From: an uncultured Pedobacter sp.
GTDB lineage: Bacteria > Bacteroidota > Bacteroidia > Sphingobacteriales > Sphingobacteriaceae
DNA length: 12,171 nucleotides
Direction of reading: 5' to 3'
Assembly (NCBI GenBank): GCA_946478755.1
Contig: CAMLDJ010000160.1
Coordinates: 1-12,171 of the forward strand
In this document: one piece after another, positions 6,485 to 12,171 of the stretch
Numbering within the stretch: position 1 is the stretch's first letter
Layout of the letters: every line of letters begins with the position of its first letter
Program-made: the position numbers and the translations under genes
Notes under the pieces: generated by a model
The model's database searches: none
Told to the model about the DNA's origin: nothing
Seen by the model: only the letters and a program-made list of their open reading frames with translations

Positions 6485-7548
6485 TGAACAAACTAGAGAG
6501 CGCAGGTCATACCATTCATTTTGAAACACAATTGGCTCCATTAACGGAGGTAATCGAATCCGGGAAATACAGTAAAATATTTGTTTTTGCCGATAGCAAT
6601 ACCTCCGAAGTATGTCTCCCCCTTTTCCGCGAAATGCTGGACGACTTCAATGGTTTCGATCTGATAGAGACCGACCCGGGAGAAGAAAATAAAAACATCG
6701 ATTTCTGCATAGGCATCTGGAAAACCCTGCTGGATTTTGGCGCCGACCGCAAGTGCCTGATGATTAACCTGGGTGGAGGTGTGATTACAGATATGGGCGG
6801 ATTTGTGGCCAGTACATATAAAAGAGGCATCGACTTTATCAATATTCCGACTACGTTACTTTCCCAGGTAGACGCTTCTGTAGGTGGTAAAACGGGTATT
6901 GATGTAGACAATGTGAAAAATATGGTGGGGACTTTTACCCTCCCGCAATCGGTTTTCATTGAAACTGCTTTTCTGAAAACATTGCCTGCAAGAGAACTCC
7001 TGTCGGGCTTTGCCGAAATGATCAAGCATGGCTTAATTGTGGACCACAATTATTATCACGAACTTAAAAACAGTGATTACCTGAAGATAGAACCGCAGGC
7101 CATTTACCGTTCTGTAGAAATAAAAAATGAGGTGGTCACTGAAGATCCGCATGAAAAAGGATTGAGAAAGATCTTAAATTTTGGCCATACCATTGGTCAT
7201 GCCGTGGAAACCTATGCGCTGATTAACGATGCCAAACCATTAACACATGGTGAAGCCATCGCTATAGGCATGATCTGCGAAGCCTTTCTATCGGCCAGGA
7301 ATAACACCTTGAACGAAGATGAGCTAGAGGACATCACGGCCTATATCACCAGCTTATACCCGCCCTATCACCTGAAAGCAGAAAGCTTTACGCAACTGAT
7401 GGAATTGATGCAAAGTGATAAAAAGAACGAAAACGGACAAATCATGTTTTCATTGCTAAGTGGTATCGGCAAATGTGATTACAACTGCAGGGTGTCTGAA
7501 AAAGACATTTTAGATAGTTTTGCTTACTTCAATGCCATTGGACGCTAA
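6484..7548 (+). CDS. aroB: 3-dehydroquinate synthase
   Basis: AroB converts DAHP to 3-dehydroquinate, the second step of the shikimate pathway, in the cytoplasm with NAD and a divalent metal (zinc or cobalt). Signature segments are GGGVITDMGGFVAS (97-110, nucleotide binding), IPTTLLSQVDASVGGKTGID (121-140), FAEMIKHGLI (176-185), ILNFGHTIGHAVE (230-242) and THGEAIAIGM (254-263). Glu178, His235 and His255 align with the expected metal ligands. At 354 residues it has the usual length. The start is fixed by the one-base overlap with the S4 gene. It lies just upstream of, but apparently separate from, the pheA-aroC operon, which has its own promoter at 7620-7650. Confidence 0.95.
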   Translation: MNKLESAGHTIHFETQLAPLTEVIESGKYSKIFVFADSNTSEVCLPLFREMLDDFNGFDLIETDPGEENKNIDFCIGIWKTLLDFGADRKCLMINLGGGVITDMGGFVASTYKRGIDFINIPTTLLSQVDASVGGKTGIDVDNVKNMVGTFTLPQSVFIETAFLKTLPARELLSGFAEMIKHGLIVDHNYYHELKNSDYLKIEPQAIYRSVEIKNEVVTEDPHEKGLRKILNFGHTIGHAVETYALINDAKPLTHGEAIAIGMICEAFLSARNNTLNEDELEDITAYITSLYPPYHLKAESFTQLMELMQSDKKNENGQIMFSLLSGIGKCDYNCRVSEKDILDSFAYFNAIGR

Positions 7549-7592
7549 AGAAATAGCTAAAATTTTGAGGCCGTGAATGCCTTGTATTAACA

Positions 7593-7611
7593 GTAAAAAA
7601 ATATTTTTTAC
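7593..7611. terminator. AT-rich palindrome after aroB, possible bidirectional weak terminator
   Basis: GTAAAAAA (7593-7600), loop ATA, TTTTTTAC (7604-7611) form a perfect 8-bp inverted repeat. It lies 45 bases after the aroB stop and 9 bases before the -33 box of the next promoter. The T-rich arm could help release transcripts from aroB. Alternatively the A/T tract could act as an upstream promoter element or binding site. The stem has only one G-C pair, so its stability as RNA is low. Confidence 0.3.
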
Positions 7612-7619
7612 ATTTAGCT

Positions 7620-7650
7620 ATTGACAAATAAAATTTTGTTAGTACATTTG
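7620..7650 (+). promoter_or_regulatory. Bacteroidota-type promoter of the aromatic amino acid operon
   Basis: ATTG (7620-7623), exactly 19 bases, then TACATTTG (7643-7650), a perfect TAnnTTTG box. Transcription should start near 7656, about 47 bases before the leader peptide ATG and about 210 before pheA. This is the best-matching promoter in the window. Confidence 0.65.
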
Positions 7651-7702
7651 AAAAAAAAATAAGGAAAGGATGTGGTAGCATGTCCGATCATAAATAGAAA
7701 AG

Positions 7703-7765
7703 ATGAAAAATATCACTACATATTGGTTTGGTTACTTTTACTACTTTAGTAAGAGCCGGGACTAA
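7703..7765 (+). CDS. aromatic-residue-rich leader peptide of the pheA operon
   Basis: A 20-codon frame (ATG 7703, TAA 7763-7765) whose residues 7-15 read YWFGYFYYF: four Tyr, three Phe and one Trp in nine positions. It is preceded by a purine-rich AGAAAAG rather than a strong Shine-Dalgarno. It has no likely function as a protein. Its position between the operon promoter and an intrinsic terminator, and its regulatory codons placed just before the switch segment (7755-7763), mark it as the sensing part of an attenuator. When charged tRNA for Phe, Tyr or possibly Trp is scarce, a ribosome would stall on the run; otherwise it would reach the stop codon and cover the switch segment. The design is that of E. 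coli pheL or trpL, though the sequence is not recognisably homologous. Confidence 0.82.
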   Translation: MKNITTYWFGYFYYFSKSRD

Positions 7766-7810
7766 TATGCAATGATATCAACACGATAAATGTATACGAA
7801 AAGTCCCGGC
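7755..7810 (+). promoter_or_regulatory. antiterminator pairing of the pheA-operon attenuator
   Basis: GCCGGGACT (7755-7763), spanning the end of the leader peptide codons and the first base of its stop, is perfectly complementary to AGTCCCGGC (7802-7810), which is the 5' arm of the terminator. The 7755-7763 segment is identical to the terminator 3' arm (7816-7824). The 5' arm can therefore pair either backwards (antiterminator, 9 bp, loop of 38) or forwards (terminator), but not both. A ribosome ending at 7763-7765 masks the upstream partner and favours termination. One stalled early in the aromatic run leaves it free. Confidence 0.75.
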
Positions 7811-7830
7811 CAAACGCCGGGACTTTTTTT
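7799..7830 (+). terminator. intrinsic terminator (attenuator) before pheA
   Basis: The stem is AGTCCCGGC (7802-7810), the loop CAAAC, and the 3' arm GCCGGGACT (7816-7824), with the last T continuing into a run of seven T (7824-7830). Three A before the stem can extend it to 12 bp by pairing with the first T. This is a strong GC-rich rho-independent terminator. It lies 38 bases before the pheA start codon and after the operon promoter, so it must be bypassed for the operon to be expressed. Confidence 0.88.
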
Positions 7831-7867
7831 GTTTAACGCAAAGAGAAAAAATGGTAAAACTAATCTA

Positions 7868-8701
7868 ATGAAGAAAGGAACAAGAGTAGCAATTCAAGGC
7901 ATTAAAGCATCTTTTCACGAAGAAGCAGCTTTCAAATTTTTTGGAAAAGATATCGAGACGATCGAGTGTAATTCTTTTAAGCAAACTTGCGAGAGTCTGG
8001 AAAATAAGGAAGCTGACTTTGTAGTCATGGCTATAGAAAATTCTATCGCCGGCAGCTTATTACCTAACTACACCTTGATCCGCGAGTATAACTTTGCTGT
8101 AGTAGGTGAAGTATACCTGCCGATCCAGCTGCACCTGATGGCTTTGCCGGGTGTGAAATTTGAAGATGTCCGGTTTGCAACCTCCCACCCTATTGCCATC
8201 CGCCAATGCGTAGATTTCTTTTATGACTACCCACATATTCAGGTAATTGAAGGCAATGACACTGCAGCCTGTGCCAAACGCATCAAAGAGGAACAACTAA
8301 CGGATACGGTTGCCATTGCCAATACCTTGGCTGCTGAACTGTATGGATTGAACATCATAGAACGGAGGATAGAATCCAACAAGAAGAATTATACCCGGTT
8401 CCTGATCCTAAGGCTGGATAAAACGGAAGACCTGAAAGAGATCAATAAGGCCTCTATCTGTTTCCAGGTTGGCAATCACGTAGGTGCATTATCCAAAGTA
8501 CTCAATATTTTTGCAGAGCAGCAGGTTAACCTTACCAAAATACAGAGCATGCCGGTTTTAGGCAAGCGCAACGACTATTATTTCTATGTGGACATGGAAT
8601 GGAATAACATGGAAAACTATGATAAAGCCGTCCGTCAGGCATTAAAATATACTGTAAACTTTAACATTATGGGCGAATATCAGAAAAATGATCAGGTGTG
8701 A
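7868..8701 (+). CDS. pheA: prephenate dehydratase (monofunctional) with ACT domain
   Basis: This enzyme converts prephenate to phenylpyruvate, the committed step to phenylalanine. Residues 1-185 are the catalytic prephenate dehydratase domain with ENSIAGS (57-63) and the catalytic NYTRF motif (174-178). Residues about 194-270 are an ACT regulatory domain with the GAL motif (206-208). The ESRP motif that normally helps bind phenylalanine reads QSMP (226-229). There is no chorismate mutase domain, unlike E. coli PheA; that activity is supplied by the next gene. An in-frame ATG at 7790 is rejected because it lies inside the attenuator, before the terminator stem; the ATG at 7868 gives 277 residues, normal for the family. 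No clear Shine-Dalgarno is present. It is the first structural gene after the attenuator. Confidence 0.93.
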   Translation: MKKGTRVAIQGIKASFHEEAAFKFFGKDIETIECNSFKQTCESLENKEADFVVMAIENSIAGSLLPNYTLIREYNFAVVGEVYLPIQLHLMALPGVKFEDVRFATSHPIAIRQCVDFFYDYPHIQVIEGNDTAACAKRIKEEQLTDTVAIANTLAAELYGLNIIERRIESNKKNYTRFLILRLDKTEDLKEINKASICFQVGNHVGALSKVLNIFAEQQVNLTKIQSMPVLGKRNDYYFYVDMEWNNMENYDKAVRQALKYTVNFNIMGEYQKNDQV

Positions 8702-8753
8702 TCTTCTGCTAAATAGTCCTTCGTAAAATAAAAAACAATTTAAACCCCAAAAA

Positions 8754-9893
8754 ATGAAACTACAATTGAACATTCAGCCATTAAACACATGGCTTGACAT
8801 TAAAAACGAACCTTTAATCATTTCCGGACCATGCAGTGCGGAAACTGAAGAACAATTATTAACTACAGCCCATTTACTGGCAGCAACCGGAAAAGTATCG
8901 GTTTTAAGAGCAGGTATATGGAAGCCACGTACCCGTCCGGGAGAATTTGAAGGCATTGGCAGCATCGGACTTCAGTGGTTAAAAAGAGCCAAAGAAGAAA
9001 CCGGTTTACCTACGGCTGTTGAAGTAGCAAATGCAAAACATGTTGAAGAGGCTTTGGCTGCAGGTGTCGATATCCTTTGGATCGGAGCACGTTCAACCGT
9101 AAACCCTTTTACTGTACAGGAAATTGCTGATGCTTTGCAGGGAGTAGATATCCCGGTGTTGGTTAAGAACCCGGTAAACCCTGATCTGCAGTTATGGGCA
9201 GGTGCATTAGAGCGCATCAATCGTGCAGGCATCACCAAACTGGGTGCTATTCACCGTGGTTTCTCTTCATTCGAGAAAAGCTCTTTCCGTAATGAGCCGA
9301 TGTGGGAACTGGCTATCCAGCTGAAAACATTATTGCCTGACCTGCCGATCATCAATGATCCAAGTCACATCTGCGGTAACCGCGAACTGATCCCTTACAT
9401 CTCTCAGAAAGCATTGGATCTGGACATGCAGGGCTTAATGATCGAATCGCACGTAGATCCTTCAGTAGCCTGGACAGATGCCAAACAACAAGTTACTCCT
9501 GCAGCACTTGGAGAACTGGCTGAGCGTTTAACGGTTCGCGAGCCGGAATCTAAAAACGAGCAATTCACCGATCAGCTGGCAGACCTGCGTAAGCAAATTG
9601 ATAAAATAGACGATATTCTATTACAGAAATTAGGCGAACGCATGGCAATTGTTGGTAAAATCGGCGAATTTAAACGCGATAACCAGGTTACTATACTCCA
9701 GGTAAACCGCTGGGATGCCATCATCAAAAAAGGTACTTCATTTGCGAAAGCTTTAAACCTGGATCTAAACTTTACAGAAAAGTTCCTTGAGCTTGTTCAT
9801 GGCGAATCTATTCGTAAACAAACGGAGATCATGAATGCCGGCAAAGCAGAAAAAGGCATTGCAGCAGAGGCGCATACTGAAGTTAAATCTTAG
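8754..9893 (+). CDS. bifunctional DAHP synthase (type I-beta) / chorismate mutase
   Basis: This fusion carries the first step of the shikimate pathway (erythrose 4-phosphate plus phosphoenolpyruvate to DAHP) and chorismate mutase (chorismate to prephenate). Residues 1-260 are the synthase of the KDO8P-synthase-like I-beta group: GPCSAE (25-30), KPRTRPGEFEG (57-67), KNP (138-140), IHRGFSS (166-172), NDPSHICGNR (201-210), and ESHVDP (231-236). Residues about 274-355 are an AroQ-type chorismate mutase: LRKQIDKIDDILLQKLGERM (278-297) then KIGEFKR (302-308). In the Porphyromonas gingivalis enzyme of the same layout the mutase domain also mediates feedback inhibition by prephenate. A low-complexity tail (361-379) follows. 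It starts 52 bases after pheA, and only 2 bases separate it from aroA. Confidence 0.93.
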   Translation: MKLQLNIQPLNTWLDIKNEPLIISGPCSAETEEQLLTTAHLLAATGKVSVLRAGIWKPRTRPGEFEGIGSIGLQWLKRAKEETGLPTAVEVANAKHVEEALAAGVDILWIGARSTVNPFTVQEIADALQGVDIPVLVKNPVNPDLQLWAGALERINRAGITKLGAIHRGFSSFEKSSFRNEPMWELAIQLKTLLPDLPIINDPSHICGNRELIPYISQKALDLDMQGLMIESHVDPSVAWTDAKQQVTPAALGELAERLTVREPESKNEQFTDQLADLRKQIDKIDDILLQKLGERMAIVGKIGEFKRDNQVTILQVNRWDAIIKKGTSFAKALNLDLNFTEKFLELVHGESIRKQTEIMNAGKAEKGIAAEAHTEVKS

Positions 9894-9895
9894 CA

Positions 9896-11155
9896 ATGAG
9901 TAAAAACGCAATTGTTTCTTTTAAAGGGATTAAAGATATAAATGCTGAAATAACCTTAACAGGTTCAAAAAGCGAAAGCAACAGGGCGCTGATCATCAGC
10001 GCCCTGTCTGAGGGGCTGGTTCAAATAAATAACCTCTCGGATGCAGCAGATACAGTGATTCTGAACAACATCCTTAACCAGGTAAAAGCAAATCAGGACC
10101 AGGATAATTACCTGACCGTAGATGTAGGACATGCCGGTACCGCAATGCGTTTTTTAACGGCATACCTGTCTATTGCAAATGGAATGTTTCACCTTACCGG
10201 TTCGGGAAGGATGAAAGAACGGCCGGTAAAGCTACTGGTTGAAGCGCTTCAGCAACTCGGTGCAGACGTTCAGTATGCGGGACAGGAAGGTTATCCACCA
10301 CTCAACATCAATAATGGCTTTAAACAAAGCAGCCGGTTAGTTAAGATTCCAGGTAACATCAGCAGCCAGTATTTATCTGCATTGTTGATGATTGCCCCTT
10401 CGTTACCATTGGGCCTCTCTCTGGAAATCGAGGGCGACCTGACTTCAAGGCCATATCTTGAGATGACCTTAAGCATGCTTCAGGAAGCAGGGATTACCCA
10501 TCAATGGGACAACAACACCATTCACATCGATCATCAATCCTTTAAACACTGCAGCTTAACTGTGGAGCCCGACTGGAGTGCAGCCTCCTACTGGTACAGC
10601 ATTGCAGCTTTGGCGGATCAGGCGAGTATCACCTTGCCACATTTAAAGGAGAAGAGTTTACAGGGCGATAGCAAGATCAATGACATTATGGTTCCTTTTG
10701 GGGTGCGCACCTCGCACGTCCCTAATGGCATTGCTTTAAAGTCCGGCACTTCAGTTGCCATTGCAGAAGTATTGAACCTAAAGAATTGTCCTGATCTGGC
10801 ACAAACCATTATTGTTTGCGCGGCAGCAAAAGGCCTTAATCTTTCTTTTACAGGACTGGAAACGCTAAAAATTAAAGAGACCAACAGAATTCTTGCTTTA
10901 CAGCAGGAACTGGCGAAAATTGGCGTCTTGCTTATTGAAGACGATGAAGTCTATACTTTAAACTGTGACCAGCTGAGTTTCCCGGAGAAAGTATGTTTTC
11001 AGACCTATGATGACCACCGGATGGCCATGGCCTTTGCACCGCTGAGCCTTTTTATCAAGGAAGTAGAAGTGGAAGATTACCAGGTTGTAGAGAAATCATA
11101 TCCTGATTTCTGGAAAGACCTGGAAAAAGCAGGGTTTACAGTCAGGGAAATTTAG
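9896..11155 (+). CDS. aroA: 3-phosphoshikimate 1-carboxyvinyltransferase (EPSP synthase)
   Basis: AroA joins shikimate 3-phosphate and phosphoenolpyruvate to form EPSP, the sixth shikimate step and the target of glyphosate. Visible active-site motifs are GSKSESNR (23-30, with Lys25, Ser26, Arg30), GHAGTAMRFL (78-87), RMKERP (105-110), SSQ (156-158), PDWSAASY (225-232), NCPDLAQT (297-304, Asp300 as the likely catalytic base), KETNR (327-331), DDHRMAM (372-378) and EKSYPDFW (399-406). The length of 419 residues is close to the 427 of E. coli. The residue corresponding to Pro101 in E. coli is Phe86. It follows the DAHP synthase stop by two bases and is clearly cotranscribed. A 27-base near-perfect palindrome lies inside the gene at 9981-10007. 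Confidence 0.95.
   Translation: MSKNAIVSFKGIKDINAEITLTGSKSESNRALIISALSEGLVQINNLSDAADTVILNNILNQVKANQDQDNYLTVDVGHAGTAMRFLTAYLSIANGMFHLTGSGRMKERPVKLLVEALQQLGADVQYAGQEGYPPLNINNGFKQSSRLVKIPGNISSQYLSALLMIAPSLPLGLSLEIEGDLTSRPYLEMTLSMLQEAGITHQWDNNTIHIDHQSFKHCSLTVEPDWSAASYWYSIAALADQASITLPHLKEKSLQGDSKINDIMVPFGVRTSHVPNGIALKSGTSVAIAEVLNLKNCPDLAQTIIVCAAAKGLNLSFTGLETLKIKETNRILALQQELAKIGVLLIEDDEVYTLNCDQLSFPEKVCFQTYDDHRMAMAFAPLSLFIKEVEVEDYQVVEKSYPDFWKDLEKAGFTVREI
9981..10007. repeat. 27-base palindrome inside aroA
   Basis: ACAGGGCGCTGAT (9981-9993) is the exact reverse complement of ATCAGCGCCCTGT (9995-10007), with a single C between. As RNA it would fold into about 11 bp with a 5-base loop AUCAU, a very stable GC-rich hairpin about 85 bases downstream of the aroA start codon. 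It encodes residues 29-37, overlapping the conserved active-site segment. No T run follows, so it is not an intrinsic terminator. Confidence 0.7.
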
Positions 11156-11214
11156 CAATAAAGTCTAAATGGTACATTTAATTTTAACACCATAAATCTA
11201 AAATCGTAAACAAT

Positions 11215-12171
11215 ATGGCAGGCAATACATTTGGTCAGTTATTTCGCATCAGCACCTTCGGCGAATCACACGGAGTAGCTATCGGTGTTATTTTAGATGG
11301 CTGCCCGGCACAATTACCGATCGACCTGGAATTTATTCAGTCAGAATTGGATAAACGCAGGCCCGGCCAGTCAAAGATCACTACTCAACGTAAAGAAAGC
11401 GACACTGTTCAGATCTTATCGGGAACATTTGAAGGCAAAAGCACCGGAACACCAATTGCGATGCTGATCCCGAATGAAGACCAGCGGAGTAAGGATTACA
11501 GTCACAATACCGATGTTTACCGTCCCTCACATGCAGATTATACCTACGATGCCAAATACGGGATCCGCGATCACCGTGGCGGTGGGCGTTCATCTGCCAG
11601 GGAAACTGCAGCCCGCGTAGCAGCAGGTGCAATTGCAAAATTGTTGTTAAAACACCATGGCATCGAAATTTTTGCACATGTTTCTGCCGTTGGCCAGATA
11701 CAGGCGCCCAACTTAGCTCAAGAGGATGTCAGCACCTTGCTTGCCATCAGGGAAGATAACATTGTCCGCTGCGCTGATCCGGCAACGGCCCATCAGATGA
11801 TTGAGTTTATTGACGGAGTGAGAAAGGATGGAGATACGGTAGGCGGAAAGGTAAGCTGCATCATCAAAAACTGTCCGGTTGGCTTAGGCGAGCCGGTATT
11901 TGATAAACTGCATGCCGACCTTGGAAAGGCGATGCTGAGCATGAATGCGGTACATGGTTTTGAATATGGATCGGGATTTGCCGGCAGTGAAATGAGAGGT
12001 TCCGAGCACAACGATATTTTTCTTGCAGCAGAAGGCGGCCCCAAGACGCTAACTAATTTTTCGGGCGGAATACAGGGCGGCATTTCTAACGGCATGGAGA
12101 TCAATTTCACGGTTGACTTCAAACCGGTCGCGACGATCATGCATAACAAGCAGACCATTAATGCAGCACGC
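11215..12171 (+). CDS. aroC: chorismate synthase, 3' end missing (window edge)
   Basis: AroC converts EPSP to chorismate, the last common step of aromatic biosynthesis, and needs reduced FMN. The 319 visible codons run in frame to the window end; the family is usually about 355-365 residues, so about 40 are missing. Motifs are FGESHG (15-20, with His19), KRRPGQS (47-53), RPSHADYTY (103-111, with His106 matching a catalytic His of the fungal enzyme), [18 protein letters not shown] (122-139), [13 protein letters not shown] (243-255) and [11 protein letters not shown] (284-294). The ATG at 11215 puts the first residues ([11 protein letters not shown]) where family members begin. It starts 59 bases after aroA in the same operon. 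A TACATTTA box in this gap (11173-11180) lacks a partner box, so an internal promoter is doubtful. Confidence 0.95.
   Translation, partial: MAGNTFGQLFRISTFGESHGVAIGVILDGCPAQLPIDLEFIQSELDKRRPGQSKITTQRKESDTVQILSGTFEGKSTGTPIAMLIPNEDQRSKDYSHNTDVYRPSHADYTYDAKYGIRDHRGGGRSSARETAARVAAGAIAKLLLKHHGIEIFAHVSAVGQIQAPNLAQEDVSTLLAIREDNIVRCADPATAHQMIEFIDGVRKDGDTVGGKVSCIIKNCPVGLGEPVFDKLHADLGKAMLSMNAVHGFEYGSGFAGSEMRGSEHNDIFLAAEGGPKTLTNFSGGIQGGISNGMEINFTVDFKPVATIMHNKQTINAAR

Noticed and set aside
6516..7049. 177-codon minus-strand frame inside aroB
   Set aside because: It lies wholly antisense to conserved aroB motifs, and its composition (rich in Ser, Pro and Ile) fits an antisense shadow.
7790..7867. Upstream in-frame ATG extending prephenate dehydratase by 26 residues
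   Set aside because: The extra codons run through the terminator stem and T run, and the added residues do not resemble the family. The start at 7868 gives a normal N-terminus.
11150..11180. Possible internal promoter before aroC (TACATTTA)
   Set aside because: The -7 box has one mismatch and the -33 position reads ATTT, so the match is not better than expected in A/T-rich spacer DNA.

Overview
The window looks like chromosomal DNA of a Bacteroidota bacterium, most likely of the Sphingobacteriaceae (Pedobacter/Mucilaginibacter type). This is an inference from three things. Promoters fit the Bacteroidota pattern (TTG-type -33 box, about 19 bases, then TAnnTTTG) instead of the E. coli one. Ribosome-binding sites are mostly weak or absent. 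The gene complement includes a DAHP synthase-chorismate mutase fusion and a monofunctional prephenate dehydratase. No tRNA, rRNA, CRISPR array or intact insertion sequence was seen.

Left part (1-745): essentially gene-free. A possible minus-strand gene start lies at the very edge. A stretch at about 95-420 has interrupted minus-strand reading frames and a good hairpin, and could be a decayed or repeated element. Two promoter-like sites precede the first clear gene.

Region 746-3964: a two-gene unit for exported proteins. The first is a lipoprotein of the phosphoesterase (phospholipase C / AcpA-type acid phosphatase) family. The second is a di-heme cytochrome c peroxidase family protein with a long helical N-terminal extension and a strong Shine-Dalgarno sequence, which is rare in this phylum. 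After a 342-base gap comes a HAD-family phosphatase (4307-4942). It converges with a proline dehydrogenase gene (4998-6182, minus) across a long shared hairpin.

Region 6278-7548: a small S4-domain RNA-binding protein gene overlaps aroB (3-dehydroquinate synthase) by one base. The pair is divergent from proline dehydrogenase, and its promoter may give a nearly leaderless mRNA.

Region 7620-12171: an aromatic amino acid operon, pheA (prephenate dehydratase), DAHP synthase-chorismate mutase, aroA (EPSP synthase) and aroC (chorismate synthase, cut by the window end). Together with aroB it supplies the entry, second, sixth and seventh steps of the shikimate pathway plus the chorismate-to-phenylpyruvate branch. 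aroD, aroE, aroK, tyrA and an aminotransferase are not in the window.

The most notable element is the operon leader. A Bacteroidota-type promoter is followed by a 20-codon leader peptide in which eight of nine consecutive residues are aromatic (Tyr, Trp, Phe). The last leader codons contain a 9-base segment identical to the 3' arm of a strong intrinsic terminator located before pheA. That gives two mutually exclusive pairings and is a textbook layout for ribosome-mediated transcription attenuation responding to charged aromatic tRNAs.
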